In this document: in pieces, positions 27,543 through 36,977 of the stretch
Layout of the letters: each line of letters starts with the position of its first letter
Position numbering within the stretch: the first letter of the stretch is position 1
Assembly (NCBI GenBank): GCA_963782045.1
Contig: CAWAIR010000013.1
Coordinates: 124,001 to 188,000, forward strand
Length of the DNA: 64,000 bases
Direction: 5' to 3'
Origin: CAVSRC01 sp963782045
Lineage (GTDB): Bacteria > Pseudomonadota > Alphaproteobacteria > Rhizobiales > Kaistiaceae
Program-made: the position numbers and the translations under genes
The notes under the pieces: generated by a model
Databases searched by the model: none
Seen by the model: only the letters and a program-made list of their open reading frames with translations
Told to the model about the DNA's origin: nothing

Positions 27543-30077
27543 CTACCTTCCCAGCGTCTCCTTGACCGCGACGGCGAGCTGTTTCAGCGAAAACGGCTTA
27601 GGCAGGAAGTGGAATTCCTCGCCTTCCGGCAGGTTCTTGCGGAAGGCGTCCTCGGCATAGCCGGAGACGAAGATGATCTTCAGGTCGGGCCGCGTCTTGC
27701 GCAGCTCGCGCAACAGCGACGGCCCGTCGAGCTCGGGCATCACCACGTCGGAGACGACCAGGTCGATGTCGTGGTCGAGCGCCTTCATCACCTCCAGCGC
27801 CTCGACGCCGGAGCCGGCCTCGGCCACCTTGTAGCCGCGCGAGGTGAGCGCGCGCGCGGCGAAGGCGCGCACCGCCTCCTCGTCCTCGACCAAGAGGATC
27901 GAGGCGGTGCCGGTGAGATCGGTGATCTCGGCGGCGACCGGCCCCTCGCTGACGCGCACCTCGCCCTCGGCCGGCACATGGCGCGGCACGAAGATGCGGA
28001 AGACGGTGCCCTTGCCCATCTCGCTGGTGAAATAGATGTGGCCGCCGGTCTGCTTGACGATGCCGTAGACGGTGGACAGGCCGAGCCCGGTGCCCTTGCC
28101 GACGTCCTTGGTCGAGAAGAACGGCTCGAAGATCTTGGCCTGCACCTCCGGGCTCATGCCGGTGCCGGTGTCGGCGACCTCGATCAGCACGTAATCGGCG
28201 GCGGGCAGCGGATGGTAGCCGAAGCTCTCGGTCTCCGCCGCCGGCAGGTTCTTCGTGCGGATGGTCATGGTGCCGCCCTTGGTCATGGCGTCGCGGCCGT
28301 TGACGGCGAGGTTGACGATGACCTGCTCGAACTGGTTGAGGTCGAACTTGACCGGCCACAGGTCGCGCCCGTGGACGAGCTCCAGCCTGACGTTCTCGCC
28401 GAGCAGGCGCTGCAACAGCATGGAGAGGTCGGAGAGCGTGTCCGACAGCATCAGCACCTGCGGGCGCAGCGTCTGCCGGCGCGAGAAGGCAAGCAGCTGG
28501 CGCACCAGGCCGGCGGCCCGGTTGGCGTTCTGCTTGATGTTCATGATGTCCTGGAAGGACGGGTCGCTCGGCCGGTGGTTGGCCAGAAGCAGGTCGGAGA
28601 AGCCGATGATGGCGGTCAGCACGTTGTTGAAGTCGTGCGCGATGCCGCCGGCGAGCTGGCCGACCGATTCCATCTTCTGCTGCTGGCGCACCTGGCTCTC
28701 CAGCGCCCGCTGCTCGGTGATGTCGAGCACGTTGACGATCACCAATTCGCTGCCGCCCGCCCCCTCGGCGACCGGATTGATGAAGAAGCGGCCGGAGCGC
28801 ATGCCGGTGCCGGCGAGCGTCGCGTCGATCGCGGGGATGACCCCGGGGCCGTCGGCGGCGGCGGCGAGCGCCGCGGCGAGGTTGGCCTTGTCCTGGTCGG
28901 CGACCAGATCGGTGAGGGTGCGCGTGGCGTCGGGGCGCACGCCCGGGAACATGCGCAGGAACGGCGCATTGGTGCGGCCGATGCGGCCCTGGCGGTCGAT
29001 CGCGGCAATGGCGATCGGGGTGTTGTTGAAGAAGCGGGCGAAGCGCACCTCCGCCGTGCGCACCGCCTCCGAGGCCTCCTCGCCGGGCGAGCGGTTGAGC
29101 ACCACCGTGCGGGTGGCGCCGGGCGCGCCGTCGACGGTGACCGGCACCCGGTGGAGCAGGCGCACCGGCAGGCTCTGGCCGTTGGCGCGCTGGAGGTCGA
29201 GATCGATGATGGCGGTGCGGTTGCGCATCTCGTCGTCGGCGGGCGGCGCGGCGAGCAGGGCGATGCCGTCGCCCTGGACGATGTCGGCGAGCTTCAGCGT
29301 GCCGGCGTCGAAGCGGGTGAGGTCGATGCCCAGCCACTCGGCCAGCGTCGCGTTCATGTAGACGATGCGGCCGTCCGGCTCGGCCGAGAAGAAGCCGGCC
29401 GGGGCGTGGTCGAGATAGTCGATGGCGTGCTGGAGCTGCTGGAACAGCGCCTCCTGGCGCGCCCGCTCGGCGGAAATGTCGGTCAGCGTCCACGCGGTCA
29501 GCGCCTTGCGGCGGCTGACCACCGGCAGCGGGCGGGCGGCGATGCGGTACCAGTGGGCGCCGGCACCGTCGCCGGCAAGCGAAGCGGGCATGCGCACCTC
29601 CTCGGTCACCGCATGGCCCTCGCGCAGCTCCTGGGTCATGCGGTAGAGCGCCTCGGCCGCCTCCGGGTTGCCCACCATGACGCGCTCCAGCGCGCGCGCC
29701 TCGCCGCCCTCGCTGGCGCCGATGAGATCGGCGTAGGCGCGGTTCGCATAGACGATGCCGCCCTCGCGGCTGGTGATCAGCACCCCCTCGCCCATGGCGC
29801 CCATGAACATCTTGCCGAGATCGTCGCCGGCGCCGCGCCCGCCGAAGCGCACCAGCCCGATGGCGCTGGCCAGCAGCGTCACCACGCCGATCACGGCAAG
29901 CACGGCGAGCAGGCCGAGGACGAAGGGCTGCGCATCGGCCGGCGACATCAGCGTGAGCCCGATCGACACGCCGACCAGGCCGAAGGCGAGTATGATCAGC
30001 CGGCCGGTGCCGCTGATGCGGCCGGGGCGGTCGACCAGCGGCTCAGGCTGGGTGCTCGGGGTGGCGCGATCACTCAT
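27543..30077 (-). CDS. cckA: CckA hybrid sensor histidine kinase
   Basis: Master kinase of the alphaproteobacterial cell-cycle phosphorelay; it phosphorylates ChpT and thereby CtrA and CpdR. The 844 residues contain two N-terminal membrane helices (about 26-44 and 52-74) and PAS-like sensor domains. They also contain the phosphoacceptor helix G-G-I-A-H-D-F-N-N-V-L (His481), the ATPase domain with N-G-R-D-A-M, D-T-G-T-G-M and G-K-G-T-G-L-G-L-S, and a C-terminal receiver with Asp777 in V-V-S-D-V-V-M-P. Full length and intact. The divergent fliO-like gene and dksA next to it form a conserved Hyphomicrobiales cluster. Confidence 0.95.
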   Translation of the reverse strand: MSDRATPSTQPEPLVDRPGRISGTGRLIILAFGLVGVSIGLTLMSPADAQPFVLGLLAVLAVIGVVTLLASAIGLVRFGGRGAGDDLGKMFMGAMGEGVLITSREGGIVYANRAYADLIGASEGGEARALERVMVGNPEAAEALYRMTQELREGHAVTEEVRMPASLAGDGAGAHWYRIAARPLPVVSRRKALTAWTLTDISAERARQEALFQQLQHAIDYLDHAPAGFFSAEPDGRIVYMNATLAEWLGIDLTRFDAGTLKLADIVQGDGIALLAAPPADDEMRNRTAIIDLDLQRANGQSLPVRLLHRVPVTVDGAPGATRTVVLNRSPGEEASEAVRTAEVRFARFFNNTPIAIAAIDRQGRIGRTNAPFLRMFPGVRPDATRTLTDLVADQDKANLAAALAAAADGPGVIPAIDATLAGTGMRSGRFFINPVAEGAGGSELVIVNVLDITEQRALESQVRQQQKMESVGQLAGGIAHDFNNVLTAIIGFSDLLLANHRPSDPSFQDIMNIKQNANRAAGLVRQLLAFSRRQTLRPQVLMLSDTLSDLSMLLQRLLGENVRLELVHGRDLWPVKFDLNQFEQVIVNLAVNGRDAMTKGGTMTIRTKNLPAAETESFGYHPLPAADYVLIEVADTGTGMSPEVQAKIFEPFFSTKDVGKGTGLGLSTVYGIVKQTGGHIYFTSEMGKGTVFRIFVPRHVPAEGEVRVSEGPVAAEITDLTGTASILLVEDEEAVRAFAARALTSRGYKVAEAGSGVEALEVMKALDHDIDLVVSDVVMPELDGPSLLRELRKTRPDLKIIFVSGYAEDAFRKNLPEGEEFHFLPKPFSLKQLAVAVKETLGR

Positions 30078-30364
30078 GGCGGCGCCTTAAGGCCTCCTGC
30101 CCTTGCCGTTTGCGGTGGATGCACGAGGAGAATCAATGTTAACGCCTCGTATGCGAGGATGGTGGGGAAAGCTTCGGAATTCAATTGTGGTCCGGCCTGC
30201 AATCGACGACGGCGCCAAGCCGTGCCTGGGGATGAAGCGGACGCCATCCCTTGCATTCGGCGCCGCTTCACCGGAAAAGTGTACAATCCCGGTGGTTCGG
30301 CGCCAGGCCTCCGAACACCGCCGCAGTCGCCGAGGAGCCGCAGCATAACGGGTGGAGGCGCATG

Positions 30365-31378
30365 ATGCGGGATATGCTGGTACCGATCTTCGGGGAATGG
30401 GGGGCGGTGGTCGCCCAGTTCCTGCTCACCATCGTCATCGTCCTCGGCCTGATCGCGGCGGTGTGGTGGTTCATGCGGCGCTATTCCGGGGTCCATTTCG
30501 GCGGCATCGGGCGCGGCCGGGTGCCGCGGCTGGCCATCATCGACGCCGTCCCCATCGATCGGCGCCGCCGGCTGGTGCTGATTCGGCGCGACAATGTCGA
30601 GCACCTGCTGCTCCTCGGCGGGCCCAGCGATCTGGTGGTCGAGGGCGCGATCCAGCGCGTGCGTCCGCGCGGCGCCCAGGCCACCGCCGCCCAGGCGGCG
30701 GCGCGCGCCGCCATGCAGCCGGCGCTCGAGAGCCAGCCGGCCGCGGAGCCGGAGGCCCAGGCAGAACCGGAGACCGGCGGCCCGGCCGAACGGCCGGCCA
30801 ACCGGCCGATTCCCTTCCCCGTCGGCCGCAGCGCGCCAGCCCAGGCGGCCCCCGCCGCCAGCCGGCCGCAGCCGCGGCCCGCGCGGCAGCCGCCGCCGCA
30901 ACCGGAGCCGATGGCGCGGCCGGAACCGGCCGCCGTGCCCTCGGCAAGCCTCGTCGAGCCCCAGCGCCCGATGCAGATGCCGCCGCTGCGTGGCCGGCCC
31001 GCCACGCCGCCTCCACAGGCAGAGGCACCGCAGCCCCTGCCGGACGAATCAGCCGCCGATGGGCTGCTCCCCGAGATGATGACCGCTGAACTCCCGCCTT
31101 CGGCGGCAGCGCCGCCTGCTCCGGCGCCGGCGACCTTCGCCGAGGCCGAACTGGAGGCAGCCGAAGCTGCCCGCCAATCGACTCTCGACCTTGGCGAGGC
31201 GGGCGGGACCGCGGCCGAAGAGGACTTCCCCGCTGACTTCGCCGGGCCCGAGGCCGCGCCTGCCACGGCCCCCGGACATGAGGAGTCGATTGCCGCGGAA
31301 CCCGGCGCCAAGGTCAGCGACCTCGAGCGCGAGATGGCCCGCCTGCTCGACGAGATTACCACGCGGCGTTCGTCCTGA
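30365..31378 (+). CDS. FliO/MopB-type membrane protein with long Pro/Ala-rich tail
   Basis: A 337-residue protein. One membrane helix (residues about 14-36) is followed by a FliO-like cytoplasmic domain: R-L-A-I-I-D-A-V-P-I-D-R-R-R-R-L-V-L-I-R-R-D-N-V-E-H-L-L-L-L-G-G. Some 200 residues of low-complexity Pro/Ala/Glu sequence follow, and a short helical end (L-E-R-E-M-A-R-L-L-D-E-I). FliO helps assemble the flagellar export gate. Here it lies beside cckA rather than flagellar genes, so a flagellar role is only a family inference. GGAGG at 30354-30358 favours the ATG at 30365 over 30362. Confidence 0.8.
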   Translation: MRDMLVPIFGEWGAVVAQFLLTIVIVLGLIAAVWWFMRRYSGVHFGGIGRGRVPRLAIIDAVPIDRRRRLVLIRRDNVEHLLLLGGPSDLVVEGAIQRVRPRGAQATAAQAAARAAMQPALESQPAAEPEAQAEPETGGPAERPANRPIPFPVGRSAPAQAAPAASRPQPRPARQPPPQPEPMARPEPAAVPSASLVEPQRPMQMPPLRGRPATPPPQAEAPQPLPDESAADGLLPEMMTAELPPSAAAPPAPAPATFAEAELEAAEAARQSTLDLGEAGGTAAEEDFPADFAGPEAAPATAPGHEESIAAEPGAKVSDLEREMARLLDEITTRRSS

Positions 31379-31449
31379 TCGCGCGGAATGGCGGAAATCA
31401 GCCGTTTTGCGGCCTGCGCTGCCGTCACGGGACTGTCAACGGACGGTTA

Positions 31450-31478
31450 TTGTCCGGAATGACTCTCGTCGCTATATT
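31450..31478 (+). promoter_or_regulatory. putative sigma-70 promoter of dksA
   Basis: TTGTCC and TATATT separated by exactly 17 bases, about 36 bases before the dksA ATG. Confidence 0.55.
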
Positions 31479-31513
31479 CCGCGCGCGTTGCAGCCAGATA
31501 TGAGGAATTCTGC

Positions 31514-31930
<417 letters not shown>

Positions 31931-32149
31931 CGCCCGGCCGGCGTCCATTGCGGGGGGGGGCAGCATCACGACTGCACGGGCGTTCCCGCAAGATCCGCCA
32001 CGATTTCAGCGTGCATTTGCCGGGCCGGCTGCGATGGACCGACGAAGGGCGACGGGGGGGCATCGGTCAAGCCGGGATCGGCGTCGGGCGCCCGCCGGGC
32101 GAGAAACGGAATTGATCCTATCTGACCGTGAAAGGCCCTAAACCCCGGC

Positions 32150-32818
32150 ATGCCCAACTTTCGCGTCTATCTCCTCGATTTCGACGGCACGCTTGCCGCA
32201 ACCCGTCCCGCCGGCATCGAATGCCTGAGCCGCACGCTGCGCGAATATGGCGCAACGGTTCTGGAAGAGAGGATCAGCGCTACCATCGGCAGAGGCGAGC
32301 TGCTGGAATCGACGATCGCCAGGCTGATGCCCACACTGCCTGCCGCCGACATCCTCGAGATGGCCACGCGCTACCGCGAGCACTATCCGGATATCGACCT
32401 GGAAATGACCTCGCTGTTCGACGACGTCCACGAGACACTCGATGCGCTGCGGCGGGCCGGCAGCGAGATCGTGGTGCTGAGCAACAAGAGCCGCGTCGCG
32501 CTCGAAGACACGCTCGCCCGGTTCGATTTGCTCGACAAGGCCAGCGCGGTTCTCGCTGCCGATCCGGGCATGCCGGTCAAGCCCGATCCCGAGGCCTTCC
32601 ACCGGCGTGTCCGGCCGTTGTTCGATGGGGTGAGCCCGGCGGACTTCATCATGGTCGGCGACACGGCGGCCGACATCGCCTTCGCGCAGGCCGCGGGCAT
32701 CGCGAGCTGCTGGGCGCGCTACGGCTACGGAGACGCCGGTCGTTGTCTGGCGATGAACCCGGACTTCGTGATCGGCGGCTTGCCGGAGCTGCTTTCGCCC
32801 GCCATCGCGCCCCGGTGA
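32150..32818 (+). CDS. HAD-IA family phosphatase (phosphoglycolate phosphatase-like)
   Basis: A 222-residue haloacid-dehalogenase-superfamily hydrolase. Motif I is L-L-D-F-D-G-T-L (nucleophile Asp10, acid Asp12), with an alpha-helical cap (residues about 16-82), motif II V-V-L-S-N-K-S, motif III K-P-D-P-E-A-F and motif IV V-G-D-T-A-A-D-I. It resembles Gph-type enzymes that remove phosphate from 2-phosphoglycolate or similar small molecules. The true substrate cannot be told. It starts at an ATG after a 200-base gap from dksA. Confidence 0.88.
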   Translation: MPNFRVYLLDFDGTLAATRPAGIECLSRTLREYGATVLEERISATIGRGELLESTIARLMPTLPAADILEMATRYREHYPDIDLEMTSLFDDVHETLDALRRAGSEIVVLSNKSRVALEDTLARFDLLDKASAVLAADPGMPVKPDPEAFHRRVRPLFDGVSPADFIMVGDTAADIAFAQAAGIASCWARYGYGDAGRCLAMNPDFVIGGLPELLSPAIAPR

Positions 32819-33061
32819 GGCAGGCGCACGGCTTGCGCGCCGCCGGCAGACCTTGCCAAGGCCTTGGCGCGCATGGTGAAATTTGACGGACTTCGATGTG
32901 AACCCGTTCACAGGGCGTTCATCTGCGAAGTCCTATCTATGCGGTGAGCCATCGGGCCGGGCAGCGCGCAGTTCCGCCGCATTTCCCGGCTTGGACGGTG
33001 GAGGTATTTGACGCGGGGGGCGGCGGAGACCGTGTGGCCCTCGCAAATCGGGAGTTGCAGC

Positions 33062-33556
33062 ATGAAGAATCTCTTGATCGCGGCAACGGCGCTCGGTGGC
33101 ATCGCGCTGTTTGCAGGCAACGCCATGGCTGCGTCGGATTATGAGTGCCGGTCCTATGCCCAGAGCCAGGCCGACCAATACAATCCCAACGGAAAGGGCG
33201 CGCTTGTCGGTGGCGCGTTCGGAGCCGGCCTCGGCGCGATCATCGCCGGCGCCACCGGCGGCAACGCCGGGACGGGCGCACTTGTCGGCGGCGCCGGCGG
33301 TGCGGTGCTCGGCGGTGCCGCCAACCAGCAGCAGCGCCAGGATGTCTACGACCGGGCCTACCGGGACTGCATGGACAACAGCCGCAGCGGCCCCGCGCCC
33401 CAGCCCATTTACGACATGGGGCCGCCCCCGCGCGGCTTCGGCCACGACGGGTGGATGAACGCCTGCTCCGACAAGTATCGCTCGTTCCAGTGGGACGGTC
33501 CGCACGCCGGCCAGTTCAAGGGCTTCGACGGCGCGTGGCACTGGTGCCAGTTGTAG
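33062..33556 (+). CDS. exported BA14K-like protein with glycine zipper
   Basis: A 164-residue secreted protein. A signal peptide (M-K-N-L-L-I-A-A-T-A-L-G-G-I-A-L-F-A-G-N-A-M-A) is followed by a glycine-zipper stretch of G-A-L-V-G-G and G-A-G-L-G-A-I-I-A-G repeats (residues about 45-85). The C-terminal A-C-S-D-K-Y-R-S-F ... G-F-D-G-A-W-H-W-C resembles BA14K, an immunoreactive rhizobial/Brucella protein. The paired cysteines probably form a disulfide. Role unknown. The ATG at 33062 opens the signal; the frame reaches 33008. Confidence 0.75.
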   Translation: MKNLLIAATALGGIALFAGNAMAASDYECRSYAQSQADQYNPNGKGALVGGAFGAGLGAIIAGATGGNAGTGALVGGAGGAVLGGAANQQQRQDVYDRAYRDCMDNSRSGPAPQPIYDMGPPPRGFGHDGWMNACSDKYRSFQWDGPHAGQFKGFDGAWHWCQL

Positions 33557-33583
33557 GCCCCCGCTGACGACCTGATATCCGGT

Positions 33584-33613
33584 AAGCGCCCGCGACATAT
33601 GTCGCGGGCGCTT
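33584..33613 (+). terminator. perfect 30-bp palindrome, probable terminator
   Basis: A perfect inverted repeat with 15-bp arms and no loop bases, beginning AAGCGCCCGCGACAT, 28 bases after the BA14K-like stop. It lacks a strong T-run, so it may act through RNA structure or be a protein site. Confidence 0.55.
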
Positions 33614-33641
33614 CCGCATCCGGCGCGCTAGACTGTCACCG

Positions 33642-34169
33642 ATGAAGCAACTTGTGCTCCTGCGCCACTTCAAGTCGTCCTGGGCCGAGCCGGGCCTCGC
33701 CGACCGCGACCGGGCGCTGGCGCCGCGCGGCCAGCGCGACGCCATCGCCATGGCCGAGACCATCGTCGCCCGCGATCTCGCGCCCGACCGCATCCTGTGC
33801 TCGCCGGCGCGGCGCACGCGCGAGACGCTCGCTCTGTTGCAGGAGCGCATCCAGTGCGACTGCCCGATCGATTTCCTCGAAGAGCTCTATTCGGGACCCG
33901 AGGCGGACTATCGCCGGATCATCGCCAACCGCGGCGCCGACGCCGGCCGGCTGATGGTGATCGGCCACAATCCGAAGATCCACATCACCGCAGTGGAGCT
34001 GATCGGCAGCGGCCAGCGCGGCGACCTGGAGCATATCGAGGCGAAATATCCGACCGGCGCGCTGGCCGCGATCGAGTTCGACGCCAAGAGCTGGCACGCG
34101 ATCACCGAGGACAGCGGCAAGCTCACCGCCTTCATCCGCCCGCGCGAACTCGAGGACGACGAGACGTGA
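33642..34169 (+). CDS. SixA-like histidine phosphatase
   Basis: A 175-residue protein of the branch-2 histidine phosphatase family. It has the phosphohistidine motif L-L-R-H-F-K-S-S-W (R-H-F rather than R-H-G, as in SixA-type proteins), P-A-R-R-T-R-E-T, and the second His in V-I-G-H-N-P. SixA removes phosphate from histidine phosphotransfer domains or the nitrogen PTS; the target here is unknown. It begins right after the palindrome. Confidence 0.88.
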   Translation: MKQLVLLRHFKSSWAEPGLADRDRALAPRGQRDAIAMAETIVARDLAPDRILCSPARRTRETLALLQERIQCDCPIDFLEELYSGPEADYRRIIANRGADAGRLMVIGHNPKIHITAVELIGSGQRGDLEHIEAKYPTGALAAIEFDAKSWHAITEDSGKLTAFIRPRELEDDET

Positions 34170-34186
34170 GTGGCGCGTGGCTATTG

Positions 34187-34292
34187 GCGAGTAGCGAGTA
34201 GCGAGTAGCGGACAGGAAGTGGCGGCCCGCGATTTCATCATCACTGTTCACCATTCCCTATTCACTATTCCCTATTCCCTATTCGCTCTTCA
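34187..34292. repeat. short tandem repeats flanking an intergenic gap
   Basis: Three copies of the 7-mer GCGAGTA at 34187-34210, then after 40 bases a pyrimidine-rich run built from TTCCCTA units at 34251-34292. The two halves are roughly complementary and may pair. Confidence 0.6.
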
Positions 34293-34377
34293 CTCCCGTC
34301 CAGCATCCCAGGCAATCCCGGCCTTTCGCCAGCCGCCGGGGACGCCTACATCTGGCCCGGAACCTGGAGCCGGCCCC

Positions 34378-35829
34378 GTGCAACTGACCACGATCACCGA
34401 CGAGACCCGTCTGGCGCTGGCCAACCTCGCCGACCGCGCCACCGGCGTGGTGACGCCGAGCGTGCGGCTGGGGGTGACCGGCCTGGCGCGGGCCGGCAAG
34501 ACGGTGTTCATCGCCGCGCTCGTCCACAACCTCGTCCATGGCGGCCGCCTGCCCTTGTTCAGGGCCTATGCGGCGGGGCGCGTTTCCGGCGCCCGGCTGG
34601 AGCCGCAGCCCGACGACGCGGTGCCCCGCTTCGACTACGAACGCCACGTCCGCGCCCTGGTCGACGAGCGCCTGTGGCCGGATTCGACCCGCCAGATCAG
34701 CGAGCTTCGCCTCACCGTCGCCTACGAATCGGCATCGCTGCTCACCCGCGCCATCGGCAGCGGCCGCCTCCACATCGACATCGTCGATTATCCCGGCGAG
34801 TGGCTGCTCGATCTGCCGCTGCTCTCCAAGAGCTATGTCGACTGGTCGCGCGAGGCGATCGCCGCCTGCACGCGCGAGGGCCACCGCGACCATGCCGTGC
34901 CGTGGCTGAAGCGGCTGGCTGACGTCAACGCCCATGCGCCGGCCGACGAGGCGCTGGCGCGCGAACTCTCCGACGTGTTCACCGACTATCTCCGCGCCTG
35001 CCGCGCCGATACGCGCCTGCTCTCCACCCAGCCCCCGGGGCGCTTCCTGATGCCCGGCGACCTCGACGCCTCGCCGGCGCTGACCTTCGCGCCGCTCCGC
35101 CTGGAAAACGGCGACGAAGGCCCGCAAGGCTCGCTCGCCCGCATGATGGAGCGCCGCTACCAGGCCTATCGCAACGCCGTGGTGCGGCCCTTCTTCCGCG
35201 ACCACTTCGCCCGCCTCGATCGCCAGATCGTCATGGTTGACGTGCTGACCGCGCTCAACGCCGGACCGGTCGCCGTCGCCGACCTCGAAGCGGCGCTTGC
35301 CGCCGTGCTGGGCTCCTTCCGTCTCGGCCGCACCAACTGGCTGAGCGGGCTCTACGCCCGCCGCATCGACCGCATCCTGTTCGCCGCCACCAAGGCCGAC
35401 CACCTCCACCACGGCGACCACGACCGGCTGGAGGCGATCCTCGGCCGGCTCGTCGCCCGCGCATCCGAGCGCGCCCGCTTTGCCGGCGCCCGCGTCGAGG
35501 TGCTGGCGCTCGCCTCGGTGCGCGCCACCCGCGAGGCGACGGTGACCAAGGGCGCCGACACGCTGCCGACCATCATCGGCACGCCCCAGCCGGGCGAGAC
35601 GGTGGACGGCAAGGTGTTCGACGGCCGCACCGAAATCGCGTGGTTTCCCGGTGACTTGCCGGACGATCCGGAATCGGTTTTTGAAGGCGGCCACGACGCC
35701 GCCAACGTGCGCTTCGCCCGCTTCCGCCCGCCCCGGCTGGAGAAGACGGCGGAGGGGCTCACCCTGTCGCTGCCCCACATCCGCCTCGACCGGGCGCTGG
35801 AGTTCCTGCTCGGAGACCGGCTGGCATGA
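34378..35829 (+). CDS. YcjX-family P-loop protein (DUF463)
   Basis: A 483-residue nucleotide-binding protein with Walker A G-L-A-R-A-G-K-T at residues about 35-42, followed by switch-like D-I-V-D-Y-P-G-E-W-L and an I-L-F-A-A-T-K-A-D specificity motif, as in GTPases. YcjX proteins are stress-linked and near-universal partners of YcjF; the molecular role is unknown. The chosen start is the GTG at 34378 (Q-L-T-T-I-T-D-E-T). A longer frame to 34219 runs through the repeat-rich gap. It overlaps ycjF by four bases. Confidence 0.9.
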   Translation: MQLTTITDETRLALANLADRATGVVTPSVRLGVTGLARAGKTVFIAALVHNLVHGGRLPLFRAYAAGRVSGARLEPQPDDAVPRFDYERHVRALVDERLWPDSTRQISELRLTVAYESASLLTRAIGSGRLHIDIVDYPGEWLLDLPLLSKSYVDWSREAIAACTREGHRDHAVPWLKRLADVNAHAPADEALARELSDVFTDYLRACRADTRLLSTQPPGRFLMPGDLDASPALTFAPLRLENGDEGPQGSLARMMERRYQAYRNAVVRPFFRDHFARLDRQIVMVDVLTALNAGPVAVADLEAALAAVLGSFRLGRTNWLSGLYARRIDRILFAATKADHLHHGDHDRLEAILGRLVARASERARFAGARVEVLALASVRATREATVTKGADTLPTIIGTPQPGETVDGKVFDGRTEIAWFPGDLPDDPESVFEGGHDAANVRFARFRPPRLEKTAEGLTLSLPHIRLDRALEFLLGDRLA

Positions 35830-36797
35830 GACGCCCGAGAGCCTTCACCCTCGACGAGGTGCGTTACGAGCCGGAAGAGCTCTATCCGGTGGAGGAGGCG
35901 GCGGAGGCCGGGGCCGTGCCTGTCGCGACGGTTCGCAGGCGGCGCGGCCACTGGCTCGGCCTGCTGCTCTCGGCGCTGAGCGGCCTGGCGCTGCTCGCCA
36001 TCGGCCTCGGCGTCGATGCGCTCGTCCGCGACCTCTTCGCCCGCTATGAGGCACTGGGCTGGCTGGCAGTGGCGCTGGCGGCGCTCGCCGCCGTCGCGCT
36101 CGTCGTTCTGGCCACCCGCGAGATTGCCGCCATCCTCCGCCTGAGGCGCATCAACCAGATCCACGCCCGCGCCGTCGCCGCCGCCGCTGGCGACGACCGC
36201 GAGGCGGCGCTCTCGGTGCTCGACGAGATCGAGCAGCTCTATCGCCGCCGTCCGGAGACGGCGCGCGGCCGCGCCGCACTTGCCGGTCACCGCAAGGAGA
36301 TCATCGACGGGCGCGACCTGATTGCGCTGGCCGAAAGCGAGCTGCTGCTCCCGCTCGATGCATCCGCCCATCGCATGGTGATGGATTCGGCCAAGCGCGT
36401 GGCGCTGGTCACCGCCATCTCGCCGCGCGCGCTGGTCGATTTGATCTTCGTCGGTGCGCAGGTGCTCCGCCTCATCCGGAAGCTGGCGACGCTCTACGAC
36501 GGGCGGCCCGGCACCATCGGCTTCTTCCGTCTGGCCCGCGCCACCCTCACCCATCTCGCCGTCACCGGCGGCATGGCGGCTGGCGATTCGCTGGTCCAGC
36601 AGATCGTCGGCCACGGCATCGCGGCGCGGCTGTCGGCCCGCCTCGGCGAGGGCGTCGTCAACGGCTTGTTGACCGCCCGCGTCGGCATCGCCGCGATCGA
36701 GGTCTGCCGGCCGCTGCCCTTCATCAACGGTTCGCCGCCGCGCCTCACCGACGTCATGGCGGCGCTGCGGCCGCTGGCGACCGAGAAGGCGGGATAG
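35826..36797 (+). CDS. YcjF/TIGR01620 family membrane protein
   Basis: A 323-residue inner-membrane protein with a basic, charged N-terminus, two membrane helices (about residues 42-62 and 76-96), and a DUF697 domain in the C-terminal half (R-V-A-L-V-T-A-I-S-P-R-A-L-V-D). Its ATG overlaps the TGA of the ycjX-like gene (ATGA), so the two are coupled and their products probably act together. Confidence 0.9.
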   Translation: MRRPRAFTLDEVRYEPEELYPVEEAAEAGAVPVATVRRRRGHWLGLLLSALSGLALLAIGLGVDALVRDLFARYEALGWLAVALAALAAVALVVLATREIAAILRLRRINQIHARAVAAAAGDDREAALSVLDEIEQLYRRRPETARGRAALAGHRKEIIDGRDLIALAESELLLPLDASAHRMVMDSAKRVALVTAISPRALVDLIFVGAQVLRLIRKLATLYDGRPGTIGFFRLARATLTHLAVTGGMAAGDSLVQQIVGHGIAARLSARLGEGVVNGLLTARVGIAAIEVCRPLPFINGSPPRLTDVMAALRPLATEKAG

Positions 36798-36977
36798 ATC
36801 CTCGCCTTCATGGTGTGAGCAGCGCGCCCGGCGCCAACATTACGGATAATCAATCCAACCGTCATCGAAATGAGATGCGCGGACTTTCTATTGCGCCGCG
36901 CAGGCATCGGGAGAGGATTTCTCTCGCGCCCGCACAGGACGGGGCGGCACTTTCCTACACCTCTCGGAGGCTCTTTC

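Noticed and set aside
26982..30365. 1127-residue open frame on the + strand opposite cckA
   Set aside because: Antisense shadow crossing from the hydrolase gene through all of cckA; no motifs or ribosome site.
36840..36920. Possible Pho box upstream of pstS (a CCGTCAT half site)
   Set aside because: Only one half resembles the consensus; no second half at 11-base spacing.
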